Of a DNA stretch of 64,000 bases, positions 50,236-60,445 are shown piece by piece. The stretch lies in the NCBI RefSeq assembly GCF_006714895.1, contig NZ_VFME01000001.1:496001-560000 (forward strand), written 5' to 3'. This DNA is from Gramella sp. Hel_I_59 (GTDB taxonomy: Bacteria; Bacteroidota; Bacteroidia; Flavobacteriales; Flavobacteriaceae). The position numbers were made by a program, and so were the translations under genes. The notes beneath the pieces were generated by a model, which made no database searches, was not told where the DNA came from, and saw only the letters and a list, made by a program, of their open reading frames with translations. Every line of letters starts with the position of its first letter. Position 1 is the first letter of the stretch.

Positions 50236-51129
50236 ATGAGCTTGAAAGAAATTTTTGTTTATGGATTTGTGATGATGATGGGTGCTTCTTCTTTCGGTCA
50301 GGCAAACATCCTGAATGCGAATAAACCTGAAGAAATTGGGAAGAAATCGCAAGCTCAGGCTATGGTAGATCAGGAGGACAAACCTTTAGAATATGGGTAC
50401 GTGGGAGACCGTGATATCTTATGGTCCAAAGGAACCTGGGAGATTATTGATTTGGATGAAAGAGTGAACTTCCCAATGTACTATCCAATAGATACCAATA
50501 ATATTGGTTCTAGCAGAAGATCATTGTATGATGTGCTTACTTCAGCGATCAAACAAGGGAAGATTCAGAATGTATACGCCGATTCTTACTTTACTGAGAA
50601 ACGTACTTTAAAAGATATTAGTGCTACTATTTCCAAAGTTGATACGACAGATCTTGGGATTGAGCAGTACAATGCCGGTGAAGAGGTAGATGCTCAGTTC
50701 ATCGATCGACGAGATCTTGGAGCTGCAGATATCGTAGAGTACCACGTTCGTGGAATCTGGTACTTTGACAAGCGTCTCGCGGAATTAAAGTATAGAATTC
50801 TTGGAATTGCTCCGGTAGCACCAGATGTTAACTTTATAGATTCAGGACAAACAGATCTTGTTGAGTTATTCTGGGTATGGTATCCAGATGCTCGTGAAGT
50901 TCTTCATGATGCCCAGGTATTCACCGGAGGCAACACTGCACAGACTATTACATTTGATCATTTGCTGAACGCCAGGCGTTTTGATGGTGTGATTTATAAG
51001 GAAGATAATGTACAGGGTGATCGTGAGATCGACGAGTATATCGCAGATAATGCATTTATGCAACTCCTGGAATCTCAGAGAATCAAGGAGCAGATTCGAA
51101 ACTTTGAACAGGATATGTGGAGTTACTAA
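50236..51129 (+). CDS. gldN: Gliding motility / type IX secretion protein GldN
   Basis: About 297 residues with a signal peptide (MSLKEIFVYGFVMMMGASSFGQ). I choose the ATG at 50236 rather than a TTG at 50227, because the signal begins there. Family stretches: VGDRDILWSKGTWEIIDLDERVNFPMYYP, SLYDVLTSAIKQG and VNFIDSGQTDLVELFWVWYPDAREVLHDAQVF. GldN is the partner of GldK in the periplasmic ring. It ends the operon, and a terminator follows. Confidence 0.95.
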   Translation: MSLKEIFVYGFVMMMGASSFGQANILNANKPEEIGKKSQAQAMVDQEDKPLEYGYVGDRDILWSKGTWEIIDLDERVNFPMYYPIDTNNIGSSRRSLYDVLTSAIKQGKIQNVYADSYFTEKRTLKDISATISKVDTTDLGIEQYNAGEEVDAQFIDRRDLGAADIVEYHVRGIWYFDKRLAELKYRILGIAPVAPDVNFIDSGQTDLVELFWVWYPDAREVLHDAQVFTGGNTAQTITFDHLLNARRFDGVIYKEDNVQGDREIDEYIADNAFMQLLESQRIKEQIRNFEQDMWSY

Positions 51130-51150
51130 CTTTACTTTATAATATTGAAA

Positions 51151-51177
51151 AGCGCTCTCCTTAGAGCGCTTTTTTTA
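51151..51177 (+). terminator. Terminator of the gldKLMN operon
   Basis: AGCGCTC-TCCTTA-GAGCGCT followed by eight T. Confidence 0.93.
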
Positions 51178-51187
51178 TTTTAAACTC

Positions 51188-52258
51188 ATGGTAAATAATA
51201 AGCTAGATTTTATAATTGTAGGGGCCGGGCTTGCCGGGCTAGCCATTAGTCGTGAACTAGATTTTAGAGGTAAGAGCTTTATGGTTTTTGATAACAGCTC
51301 CCAAACCTCCTCGTATGTAGCAGGAGGTATTTTCAATCCAGTTATTCTAAAGCGATTTACACCCGCATGGAAAGCTAAAGAACAAATGGAAATTTCTATT
51401 CCTTTTTATTCCGAATTGGAACAGGAACTACAGCAGAATTTTAAACATCACTGGGATATCTATAGAAGATTTTATTCCATAGAAGAGCAAAATGACTGGT
51501 TCGTAGCTGCAGATAAACCATTGCTCGCGCCATTTCTAGATCAAAAACTGGTAAAGAATACTAATCCTTCAGTTGAGACAGATTATGGATTTGGACGAGT
51601 CATGCATACCGGAAACATTGATACTGAAATTATGCTGGAGGCCTATCGAGATCAGCTTCAGAAGAAGCAGCAATTGATAGCTGATAAGTTTGATTACGAT
51701 CTTATTAAAATGGATGGCGATCGTATAGTATATAAAGATATACAAGCAAAGCATATTGTTTTCTGTGAAGGATTTGGAGTGACAAAGAATCCGTTTTTCA
51801 ACTATTTTCCATTACATGGGAATAAGGGTGAATACATCATCATTAAATCCCCGGAACTTAAACTTGATTTTGCAATTAAAGCTTCGGTTTTTATAATGCC
51901 AATGGGGAATGACCTATATAAAGTAGGGGCGACTTATAATAATCACGATAAAACTCCAGAACCAACTTCAGAAGCTAGAGAGCAACTGGAAGCTGCATTA
52001 AACCAGGTTATCAATGTAAGTTATGAGGTAGTGGACCAGGTCTCAGGTATACGTCCTACTTCGGGAGATAGACGTCCTGTAGTTGGAAAACATCCGGAAT
52101 TTGATAATATGTATTGCTTCAACGGTTTTGGTAGTCGTGGGATTCTAATAGCTCCTTATCTAGCACCGAAATTGGCTGATCATATTCTGGAGAATTCTAT
52201 TTTAGAAATAGAAATAGACGTTGCCAGGTTTCAGAAAAGATATTTTAAAAGGAATTAA
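51188..52258 (+). CDS. FAD-dependent oxidoreductase (DAO family)
   Basis: A 356-residue flavoprotein with the dinucleotide motif FIIVGAGLAGLAISRELDFRG (~7-27). The C-terminal FAD-contact stretch is SGIRPTSGDRRPVVGKHPEF...YCFNGFGSRGILIAPYLAPKLADHI. It resembles the D-amino-acid oxidase/glycine oxidase superfamily, including the oxidase module of MnmC. Its substrate is not identifiable. It starts 11 bases after the gld terminator, so it probably has its own weak promoter or depends on read-through. Its stop interlocks with the convergent DUF983 gene. Confidence 0.87.
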   Translation: MVNNKLDFIIVGAGLAGLAISRELDFRGKSFMVFDNSSQTSSYVAGGIFNPVILKRFTPAWKAKEQMEISIPFYSELEQELQQNFKHHWDIYRRFYSIEEQNDWFVAADKPLLAPFLDQKLVKNTNPSVETDYGFGRVMHTGNIDTEIMLEAYRDQLQKKQQLIADKFDYDLIKMDGDRIVYKDIQAKHIVFCEGFGVTKNPFFNYFPLHGNKGEYIIIKSPELKLDFAIKASVFIMPMGNDLYKVGATYNNHDKTPEPTSEAREQLEAALNQVINVSYEVVDQVSGIRPTSGDRRPVVGKHPEFDNMYCFNGFGSRGILIAPYLAPKLADHILENSILEIEIDVARFQKRYFKRN

Positions 52259-52635
52259 GCTTTTCCAGCATTCTTCTTATAGCTGAAAAACAGGTTGATC
52301 CAGATATTACGTGACAATCTCATGATCACAGGCATAAACACAATCAGGGTTCCAACAATCGCGAAAAAGGAAGCTAAAAGGCTAGCATTTAGAAATACGT
52401 ACGCAATCACAAAAGCTGCAACCGCAAAGGCGATTCCTAAACCGTAGCTTACATACATAGCCCCATAAAAAAATGAAGGCTCTATTTTGTACTTCGTGCC
52501 ACAATTGCTACAACGTTCGTGCATTTCGTAAACCCGATTGAGTTTATAGGGGTTTTGCTCTTTATACATGCTTTCTTCCTGACACACAGGACAGGTGCCG
52601 GTGACAATACTATAAACTTTAGTTCCTTTAAGCAT
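52255..52635 (-). CDS. DUF983 family membrane protein
   Basis: A 126-residue protein. A four-cysteine zinc-ribbon-like N-terminus (TCPVCQEESMY...HERCSNCGTKYK) is followed by a conserved FFYGAMYVSYGLG and two membrane helices (AFAVAAFVIAYVFLNASLLASF, FAIVGTLIVFMPVIMRL). This is the typical DUF983 form. Function is unknown. Confidence 0.88.
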   Translation of the reverse strand: MLKGTKVYSIVTGTCPVCQEESMYKEQNPYKLNRVYEMHERCSNCGTKYKIEPSFFYGAMYVSYGLGIAFAVAAFVIAYVFLNASLLASFFAIVGTLIVFMPVIMRLSRNIWINLFFSYKKNAGKA

Positions 52636-52705
52636 AATGATCGTTTTTTTTGCAATTCAAATTTAAGCATCTTTGCACGAATTCTAAAGTTACAATAGTT
52701 ACAAA

Positions 52706-54622
52706 ATGCTCAATATTCATAATTTATCAGTATCGTTCCAGGGTGAATATCTCTTTAAAGAGGTAAGTTTTAGACTAGGTGCAGGGGACCGTGTAGGTCT
52801 TATTGGAAAGAACGGAGCTGGGAAATCCACCATGTTAAAGATCATTTCTGGAGAACAGGAATATGATACCGGGCAGATCGCTAAGGATAAAGAACTTAGA
52901 ATTGGTTTTTTAAAGCAGGATCTGGAATTTGAACAGGGCAGAACTGTAATTGATGAAGCTCATCAGGCATTTGCAGAGATCAAGCAGCTGGAAGCCAAAA
53001 TGGAGCATATCAATGAACAACTTGCTACCAGAACAGATTACGAAAGTGATTCGTATAGTCAATTGATCGAAGATCTAAGTGAGGTCACTCACCAATATGA
53101 GATCATTGGTGGATATAATTATGAAGGTGAAACTGAAAAAGTATTGCAGGGACTTGGGTTTCAACGGGAAGATTTTGAGAAACTAACCCAGACTTTTTCC
53201 GGTGGATGGAGAATGCGGATTGAACTCGCTAAACTTCTTCTACAGAGTAATGATATTTTGCTACTGGATGAGCCTACGAACCACCTCGATATCGAAAGTA
53301 TCATCTGGCTTGAAAGTTTTTTAAATAATTATACCGGTTGTGTGATGCTGGTATCTCACGATAAAATGTTTCTAAATAATGTGACCAATAGAAGTATCGA
53401 AATTTCTTTAGGACACATCTATGATTACCGAAAGCCTTATTCTGAATTTATAGAATTCAGAAAAGAACTACGGGAGCAGCAACTTGCAGCTCAGAAGAAT
53501 CAGCAGAAGGAAATTGAGAATACTGAAAAACTGATCGATAAATTTAGAGCTAAAGCCAGTAAGGCTTCCATGGCTCAGTCACTTATAAAAAGGCTTGATA
53601 AAATAGATCGCATTGAAGTTGATGAGGATGATAATTCAGTAATGAGCGTTAATTTTCCAGTTTCGGTAACCCCGGGGAAGGTTGTTATTGAGGCAGAGGA
53701 TCTTCAGAAGTTTTACGGAGAGAAGCAGGTTCTTAAAGATGTCGAACTACTTATTGAAAGACAAAGTAAGATTGCATTCGTAGGTCAGAATGGACAGGGG
53801 AAAACAACACTGGCTAAGATCATTATTGGGGAGATACCACATGACGGAACTTTAAAACTTGGACATAATGTACAACTTGGATATTTCGCCCAGAACCAGG
53901 CCGAATATCTTGATGGTGAAAAGACTGTTTTGGAAACTATGGAAGATGCTTCCAACGAAACGAACCGCACGAAAGTAAGGGATATGCTGGGGGCATTTCT
54001 CTTTAGAGGAGATGAAGTTGAAAAGAAAGTGAAAGTACTTTCCGGTGGAGAAAGAAACAGGCTGGCCTTATGTAAGATGTTACTGGAACCATTCAATGTT
54101 CTGGTAATGGATGAACCTACGAATCACTTGGATATTAAATCCAAAAACGTACTGAAGGATGCCTTAAAGAATTTTGAAGGTACGCTGATCATCGTTTCAC
54201 ATGACAGAGACTTTTTACAGGGACTTACAAGTAGAGTTTACGAATTTCGTGATCATAAGATCAGAGAGTATCTTGGAGATCTGGATTACTACCTGGATCA
54301 ACGCAAGATGCAGGATATGAGAGCTGTTGAGAAGTCGGATAAAGGCAGAAAGAACAAGCAGGATAAAACTAAGAATAAACAATCTTCTTTTGAAGATCAG
54401 AAAGAGGTTAAAAGGCTTAAGAACCAATTGAGCAAAGTAGAAGCAAAGATTACTAAGCTGGAAAAAGATATTAAGTCTAAAGATAAGGAGCTGGCTCAAA
54501 ATTATGAGAAGACGATTACCAGATCAGATTTTTTAAATAAGTATAACGAATCAAAAAAGAAGCTGGAGAATTTGATGAAGGAATGGGAAGAAATTCAATT
54601 CAGCCTGGAAGAAATCAGCTAA
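52706..54622 (+). CDS. ABC-F family ATPase
   Basis: A 638-residue soluble protein with two ATPase cassettes and no membrane domain. Cassette 1: GLIGKNGAGKST (~33-44), TFSGGWRMRIELAKLLL, ILLLDEPTNHLD. The ABC-F linker follows (QKEIENTEKLIDKFRAKASK). Cassette 2: AFVGQNGQGKTTLAK, VLSGGERNRLALCKMLL, VLVMDEPTNHLD. A C-terminal coiled coil (~550-636) is of the Uup/YdiF type. ABC-F proteins act on the ribosome E-site or in genome stability. Antibiotic protection is not indicated by the context. Confidence 0.94.
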   Translation: MLNIHNLSVSFQGEYLFKEVSFRLGAGDRVGLIGKNGAGKSTMLKIISGEQEYDTGQIAKDKELRIGFLKQDLEFEQGRTVIDEAHQAFAEIKQLEAKMEHINEQLATRTDYESDSYSQLIEDLSEVTHQYEIIGGYNYEGETEKVLQGLGFQREDFEKLTQTFSGGWRMRIELAKLLLQSNDILLLDEPTNHLDIESIIWLESFLNNYTGCVMLVSHDKMFLNNVTNRSIEISLGHIYDYRKPYSEFIEFRKELREQQLAAQKNQQKEIENTEKLIDKFRAKASKASMAQSLIKRLDKIDRIEVDEDDNSVMSVNFPVSVTPGKVVIEAEDLQKFYGEKQVLKDVELLIERQSKIAFVGQNGQGKTTLAKIIIGEIPHDGTLKLGHNVQLGYFAQNQAEYLDGEKTVLETMEDASNETNRTKVRDMLGAFLFRGDEVEKKVKVLSGGERNRLALCKMLLEPFNVLVMDEPTNHLDIKSKNVLKDALKNFEGTLIIVSHDRDFLQGLTSRVYEFRDHKIREYLGDLDYYLDQRKMQDMRAVEKSDKGRKNKQDKTKNKQSSFEDQKEVKRLKNQLSKVEAKITKLEKDIKSKDKELAQNYEKTITRSDFLNKYNESKKKLENLMKEWEEIQFSLEEIS

Positions 54623-54672
54623 TTCAGTTTTTTAATTAAACTATTGGGACGTAATTGAGTCCAACGACTACC

Positions 54673-55845
54673 ATGGATAAACGCAAGATCATTCTTTCTC
54701 TACTGGGCGTCGTGCTCATAGTAGGTGCCATTTTTGGGGCAAAAGCTATCATAGATAGCAAAGAGCAGCCTAAACCAAACATTCAGAAGACCGTAAAAAC
54801 AGTATTTGTAGATACGGTTCAAAATTCTTCTATAGCTATAAAGATACCCGCGAACGGAAACCTGGTTGCGAAAGATCGGGTAGAACTCTACGCAGAAGTT
54901 CAGGGTGTATTCCGCTACAGTTCTCAGGATTTTAAAGCAGGACAGGCATACAAAAGAGGGCAGACGCTTTTGAAGATCGATGCGGCAGAATACGAAGCAA
55001 GCGTACAATCAGCTAAAAGTGAACTTTACAACCAGATCACGGCGATCATGCCAGATCTTAGACTGGATTACCCGGAGATCTTTCCGAAGTGGCAGGATTA
55101 TTTAAATAATCTTGATGTAAACAGCTCTATTCCGCCATTGCCAGAACCAGCTAATGATAAAGAGCGTTATTTTATAAGCGGTCGTGGAATTAATTCCGCA
55201 TATTTCAATATAAAAAATCTTGAGCAGCGACTGGTAAAATACAGAATCACTGCGCCATTTAACGGAGTTCTAACCGAAGCACTGGTTACCGAGGGAACTT
55301 TGATTCGAAACGGACAGAAACTGGGGGAATTCATAGATCCCGAGGTTTATGAACTTCAGGTTTCAATAGGAAAACAGTACGCAGATCTCTTACAGGTTGA
55401 TGAAAAAGTGAGTCTTACCGATAATAGTGGTAATAGAACTTACGAAGGAAAAGTAAGCCGAATTAACGCCAGAATTGATCAGGCCACACAAACCGTAAAC
55501 GTTTTTATTGAAGTGGCTGCCGAAGGATTGAAAGAAGGCATGTACATGCAGGCCAACCTGGATGCAAGAAATGAGGAGAATGCTATCGAAATTGATCGAA
55601 GCCTGGTAAACGACCGGAATGAAATTTTTACCATTCGTGATTCTGTATTGAAAACTATGGAAGTGCAGCCAGTATATTTTTCAGATCGTAAAGTGGTGAT
55701 CAAGGGTGTGCCAGATGGTGAAGTAATTATAACCAGACAGGTATCCGGAGCATACAATGGGATGCCGGTAAAGATCGCTGAAGAAAGTAACACAGCAGAT
55801 ACCGCAGCTAGTTCTAATTCAAATTCTGAAAGCAAGGTACAATGA
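54673..55845 (+). CDS. RND efflux periplasmic adaptor
   Basis: About 390 residues. An N-terminal anchor (KIILSLLGVVLIVGAIFGAKAII) is followed by a biotinyl-lipoyl half-domain (IPANGNLVAKDRVELYAEVQGV), a short helical hairpin and a second lipoyl half (YRITAPFNGVLTEALVTEGTLIRNGQKL). A beta-barrel and membrane-proximal domain complete it. I choose the ATG at 54673, not a TTG at 54655. It bridges the pump and the TolC-like channel, which follow directly in the same operon. Confidence 0.92.
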   Translation: MDKRKIILSLLGVVLIVGAIFGAKAIIDSKEQPKPNIQKTVKTVFVDTVQNSSIAIKIPANGNLVAKDRVELYAEVQGVFRYSSQDFKAGQAYKRGQTLLKIDAAEYEASVQSAKSELYNQITAIMPDLRLDYPEIFPKWQDYLNNLDVNSSIPPLPEPANDKERYFISGRGINSAYFNIKNLEQRLVKYRITAPFNGVLTEALVTEGTLIRNGQKLGEFIDPEVYELQVSIGKQYADLLQVDEKVSLTDNSGNRTYEGKVSRINARIDQATQTVNVFIEVAAEGLKEGMYMQANLDARNEENAIEIDRSLVNDRNEIFTIRDSVLKTMEVQPVYFSDRKVVIKGVPDGEVIITRQVSGAYNGMPVKIAEESNTADTAASSNSNSESKVQ

Positions 55846-58800
55846 GAGGTATCATAAGTTACTTTATAAAGTACCACGTTGCGGTGAATGTAATGATCAT
55901 CGCATTTGTAATATTTGGAGTTGTGGGAATGTTGCGAATGCAATCTTCTTTTTTCCCATTGATCGAATCTGAGATCATAAACATAAATGTCACCTATCCC
56001 GGAGCAGCGCCTGAAGAAATTGAGGAAGGAATAGTTCTTAAAATTGAGGATAACCTGAAAGGCCTGGTTGGAGTAGACCGGGTAACTTCAGTTTCAAGAG
56101 AGAACGGCGGGAGTATCACAGTAGAAATAGATTCAGACGAAGATATTGATGTGATGCTTTCCGAAGTGAAGAACGCAGTGGATAGAGTTCCCAATTTTCC
56201 ATCGGGGATGGAGCCATTGGTGGTCGCGAAACAGGAAAATATCCGTGAAACTTTTGACTTTTTTGTTAGCGGTGAAGGAGTAGACCTTGCAACTTTAAAG
56301 CAAATAGGAAGGCAGATCGAATATGATCTAAGAGCAATGGACGGTCTTTCTCAAATTGAACTGTCCGGATTTCCTGAAGAAGAAATTGAAATAGCAGTTG
56401 ACGAAAATGACCTGCTGGCCTTCAATATTACTTTTACTGAAGTAGCCCAGGCTGTTGCACAGGCCAATATACTTACCACAGGTGGTAGTATTAAAACACA
56501 GGAAGAAGACTTCCTGATTCGTGCAGATAACCGTTCCTACTACGGAAAGGAATTGAATAAGCTGGTAGTAAAGTCACAAGCCGATGGGACGACCGTTACT
56601 CTGGAAGATGTGGCAACCATTCGAGACAGGTTTTCAGAAACTCCCAATGCATCTTATATTAATGGACAGATCGCGGTAAGCGTCAATATTTCTACTACGA
56701 ATAATGAGGATCTTATATCTGCTGCAGAAAAGGTGCGTAATTATGTAGAAGAATTTAACGAGAAAAATGATACGCTAAAGATCATCGTGGAAGATGACCG
56801 TAGTATCACGCTAAATCAAAGAACGCAACTGCTAATTGAGAATGGAGCGGTCGGGATCATTTTAGTTCTTCTTTTTCTCTCATTTTTTCTGAATACCAGG
56901 CTGGCATTCTGGGTAGCTTTCGGACTTCCTATTTCCTTTCTTGGAATGTTCATATTTGCCGCAGGATTTGGAGTAACTATCAACGTTCTCTCATTATTCG
57001 GGATGATCATCGTGATCGGGATCCTGGTAGATGATGGGATCGTTATTTCTGAAAATATCTATCAGCATTACGAAAGAGGTAAAAAGCCGGTGCAGGCAGC
57101 CATTGATGGAACGATGGAAGTGCTGCCACCGATTCTTTCCGCAATCATTACCACAATTTTAGCCTTTTCCACATTCCTGTTCTTAGATAGCCGAATTGGA
57201 GAGTTCTTTGGCGAAGTTAGTACGGTAGTAATTTTGACTTTAGTTGTTTCTTTGGTAGAAGCGTTAATTATACTACCAGCGCATATTGCTCATTCAAAGG
57301 CTTTAGTTCGGGAAACTGAAGAAGAACAGAAAAAGAAGAAAGGCCTTTCGAGATTATTTCTGAAACTAAGGATCATTAATAAATATGGGGATCAATTGAT
57401 GGCTTATCTACGGGATAAGCTATACGAACCTGTAATTCGTGCTACAGTCGCACACAGGTTTCTAAGTCTCTCTATCCTGATCACACTATTTATATTGACT
57501 GTAGGCTCTGTAATGGGTGGCGTAGTGAACGTTACTTTATTTCCAAGCATCGCCAGCGACCGGGTAAGTATAGATCTATTGATGCCAGAAGGAACGAATC
57601 CTAAGAAGACAGACAGTATTATTTCCATGGTCGAGGATGCTGCTTGGAGAGTGAACAAAGACTTCACAGAACGCCAGACAGGAAATAAGTCGGTCGTTAA
57701 AAATATTGTTCGTAGAGTTGGACCGGGTAATAATAAAGCTTCATTACGAGTGAATTTGTTACCGGGAGAAGAACGTGATTTTGGTTCGCCTGAAATTACC
57801 AATGCAATTCGAGATGAAGTAGGACAGGTTTACGGAGTGGAGCGTTTAACCTTTGGTAGCGGTGGAAACTTTGGTGGAAAGCCGGTTTCTGTATCCCTTC
57901 TAGGAAATAACTTGGAAGAACTTGAGCTTGCTAAAGAAGAACTTAAAGAGGCGATGGAAGAGAATTCCACGCTTAAGGATGTAACAGATACAGATCCAGA
58001 TGGGATCAAGGAGATCACGATAGATCTTAATGAGAATGCCTATGCTTTAGGGTTGAATCTTAGGGAGGTTATGAGCCAGGTGCGTGCAGGATTCTTTGGA
58101 TTACAGGCACAGAGATTTCAACGTGGGCAGGATGAAATAAGAGTCTGGGTTCGTTACGATCGCGAGAATCGAGAATCTATCAATGATCTTGATGATATGC
58201 GCATTGTAACTCCAGATGGAAACCGAGTGCCTTTTGGAGAAATAGCTACTTATGAAATTAGACGTGGGACAGAATCCATCAGTCATCTGGAAGGACTTCG
58301 CGAAATTAGAGTGGAGGCGGATATGGATGATCCGGACGCCAGTTCTACAGATGCTATTGCTAATATTGGAGAGAATGTACTTCCGGATATATTGTCAAAA
58401 TATCCTAGTGTATCTGTTTCCTATGAGGGACAGAATCGGGAAGCAGAAAAACTGACTAAATCTGCGGAAAAAGTTTTCCCTATCATATTATTTCTGATCT
58501 ATGCGGTGATCGCATTTACCTTCAGAAGTTATAGTCAGCCATTATTGCTAATGATCATGATTCCATTCAGTATTATTGGAGTAGCCTGGGGACATTATAT
58601 TCATGGTTTCCCTGTAAATATTCTTTCCTTACTTGGGATTATTGCACTGGTGGGAATTATGGTAAATGATGGACTTGTGCTTATTGGGAAGTTCAATTCC
58701 TATTTGCGGGAAGGCATGCGCTTCGAGAAAGCACTTATTGAAGCTGGGAAGTCGCGATTTAGAGCTATTTTCCTTACGTCTCTAACTACCATTGCAGGTA

Positions 58801-59075
58801 TTGCACCATTACTTCTAGAAAAAAGCAGACAGGCGCAATTCTTAAAGCCTATGGCAATTTCTATCGCCTACGGAATTTTTGTAGCAACCTTCTTAACTTT
58901 ACTGGTGTTGCCATTGTTGCTTTCTATTACCAATTCAGGTAAAGCAAGAGCGAAGTGGTTGAAAACCGGGAATAAGGTGAGTCGGGAATCTGTGGAGAGA
59001 GCGATCAAGGAGAAGAATGACGAAGATGAACGACAGAGCGAGATCGATGAGGCGAATAAGAATCAGATTTACTAG
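55842..59075 (+). CDS. RND efflux pump, permease subunit (AcrB/HAE family)
   Basis: A 1077-residue inner-membrane pump of the twelve-helix RND class. A repeated half begins RGIISYFIKYHVAVNVMIIAF. Two large periplasmic loops follow, the first starting NINVTYPGAAPEEIEEGIVLKIE. Helix 4 carries GMIIVIGILVDDGIVISENIY (the paired acidic residues of proton relay type), and helix 10 carries LLGIIALVGIMVNDGLVLIGKFN. The start overlaps the adaptor stop (ATGA). The substrate is unknown. Confidence 0.95.
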   Translation: MRGIISYFIKYHVAVNVMIIAFVIFGVVGMLRMQSSFFPLIESEIININVTYPGAAPEEIEEGIVLKIEDNLKGLVGVDRVTSVSRENGGSITVEIDSDEDIDVMLSEVKNAVDRVPNFPSGMEPLVVAKQENIRETFDFFVSGEGVDLATLKQIGRQIEYDLRAMDGLSQIELSGFPEEEIEIAVDENDLLAFNITFTEVAQAVAQANILTTGGSIKTQEEDFLIRADNRSYYGKELNKLVVKSQADGTTVTLEDVATIRDRFSETPNASYINGQIAVSVNISTTNNEDLISAAEKVRNYVEEFNEKNDTLKIIVEDDRSITLNQRTQLLIENGAVGIILVLLFLSFFLNTRLAFWVAFGLPISFLGMFIFAAGFGVTINVLSLFGMIIVIGILVDDGIVISENIYQHYERGKKPVQAAIDGTMEVLPPILSAIITTILAFSTFLFLDSRIGEFFGEVSTVVILTLVVSLVEALIILPAHIAHSKALVRETEEEQKKKKGLSRLFLKLRIINKYGDQLMAYLRDKLYEPVIRATVAHRFLSLSILITLFILTVGSVMGGVVNVTLFPSIASDRVSIDLLMPEGTNPKKTDSIISMVEDAAWRVNKDFTERQTGNKSVVKNIVRRVGPGNNKASLRVNLLPGEERDFGSPEITNAIRDEVGQVYGVERLTFGSGGNFGGKPVSVSLLGNNLEELELAKEELKEAMEENSTLKDVTDTDPDGIKEITIDLNENAYALGLNLREVMSQVRAGFFGLQAQRFQRGQDEIRVWVRYDRENRESINDLDDMRIVTPDGNRVPFGEIATYEIRRGTESISHLEGLREIRVEADMDDPDASSTDAIANIGENVLPDILSKYPSVSVSYEGQNREAEKLTKSAEKVFPIILFLIYAVIAFTFRSYSQPLLLMIMIPFSIIGVAWGHYIHGFPVNILSLLGIIALVGIMVNDGLVLIGKFNSYLREGMRFEKALIEAGKSRFRAIFLTSLTTIAGIAPLLLEKSRQAQFLKPMAISIAYGIFVATFLTLLVLPLLLSITNSGKARAKWLKTGNKVSRESVERAIKEKNDEDERQSEIDEANKNQIY

Positions 59076-59108
59076 AAGATAATTGAACTTCAGAATAAAT
59101 AATTTCGA

Positions 59109-60443
59109 ATGAGATTAAGAAAATTTATCCTTAGTTTTTTGATCGCACTTTTTTGGAGTGTTGGTTGTGTTGCGCAGGATAGCCTGCTCACTAAGCAGGA
59201 AGTTATTTCCAGAGCTTTGGATGAGAACTTTGGAATAAGAATCGCTGAGAATAATGTCGAAATTGCCGATAACAATCAGAATATTCTGAACTCTGGCTAT
59301 TTGCCGACACTTACAGGACTCGCCGGAGCGAATTACGATCTGAATGATCGTGTTACCGAACCTGAGAATGGTGAAACGGTAGATCAGCGCGGGATTGAAA
59401 GTAACCGTTATAATGCTTCTATAAATTTAGGATACACCTTGTTTGACGGCCTGGGACGTTTGTATAATTATAAAAGTCTTCAGGAGCAGTATGATCTCTC
59501 TCAACTAGAAGCCCGAGAAACTATAGAAAATACCATTCTCCAGATCATGAGCGTGTATTATGAAGTCGCCAGACTTTCAGAAAACATCAATGTTCTTGAG
59601 GAGACATTGGAGATTTCCCAAAATCGTGTAACCCGTGCTCAATATCAATTTGAATATGGACAGGCAAACAATCTTGTGGTTCTAAATGCGAGGGTAGACG
59701 TGAACAACGATAGTATTTCTTTAATCGAGACTGAACAATTACTCAAAAATACCAAGCGGGATCTAAATGTACTTCTGAATAGAGAAATTACTGCGAATGA
59801 ATTTTCTGTAGATACTACAGTGACTTTTATCAGTGACCTTGAGCTGGATAGTTTTATTACTGAAGCTGAAATCAATAATGTTTCATTGTTGCAAATCGAG
59901 CGAAGTCTGGAAATTAGTGACTACGATATCAAGATCAATAAAAGCGGATATTTGCCTTCTATAGACCTTACTGGATCATATGGCTGGAATTTGAACCGAA
60001 GTGCTGCAACGGCCTTCTTTCCAGGTAGTACGACGACTACAGATGGACTTGCGGCTGGAGTAAGTTTACGCTGGGATTTGTTTGATGGAGGTTTTAGAAA
60101 TATTCAGGTTAGAAACTCTAAAATAAGATATCAGAATCAGGAAATTCAGAAAGAACAATTAATCAGTCAGGTTCAACGGGATATCGCGAATTCCCTCGGA
60201 AATTATCGAAACAAGCTGTTTATTCTGAAGGTGCAGGAAGAGAATGTTGAAACGAACCTGAATAACTTTAATCGATCTGAAGAGCAATATAAACTCGGAA
60301 GGATTTCTTCTATAGAATTCAGGCAGGCACAGATCAATCTATTAGATGCCAGAACCAGTCTCAATCTTGCTAAGTATGATGCGAAACTCGCAGAGCTACA
60401 AGTTTTGCAGTTGACCGGTCAATTACTGAATGTAAATCTCTAG
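59109..60443 (+). CDS. TolC-family outer-membrane efflux channel
   Basis: A 444-residue protein with a signal peptide (MRLRKFILSFLIALFWSVG, cleavage near VAQ). Two OEP repeats of long helices with strands follow (LTKQEVISRALDENFGIRIAENNVEIADNNQNIL...; YKLGRISSIEFRQAQINLLDARTSL). It is the outer-membrane part of the tripartite pump with the two genes before it. Confidence 0.93.
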   Translation: MRLRKFILSFLIALFWSVGCVAQDSLLTKQEVISRALDENFGIRIAENNVEIADNNQNILNSGYLPTLTGLAGANYDLNDRVTEPENGETVDQRGIESNRYNASINLGYTLFDGLGRLYNYKSLQEQYDLSQLEARETIENTILQIMSVYYEVARLSENINVLEETLEISQNRVTRAQYQFEYGQANNLVVLNARVDVNNDSISLIETEQLLKNTKRDLNVLLNREITANEFSVDTTVTFISDLELDSFITEAEINNVSLLQIERSLEISDYDIKINKSGYLPSIDLTGSYGWNLNRSAATAFFPGSTTTTDGLAAGVSLRWDLFDGGFRNIQVRNSKIRYQNQEIQKEQLISQVQRDIANSLGNYRNKLFILKVQEENVETNLNNFNRSEEQYKLGRISSIEFRQAQINLLDARTSLNLAKYDAKLAELQVLQLTGQLLNVNL

Positions 60444-60445
60444 TT

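Noticed and set aside
52706..54622. ABC-F protein as an antibiotic resistance determinant
   Set aside because: The C-terminal coiled coil and context fit housekeeping Uup/YdiF-type proteins; nothing mobile or resistance-linked is adjacent.
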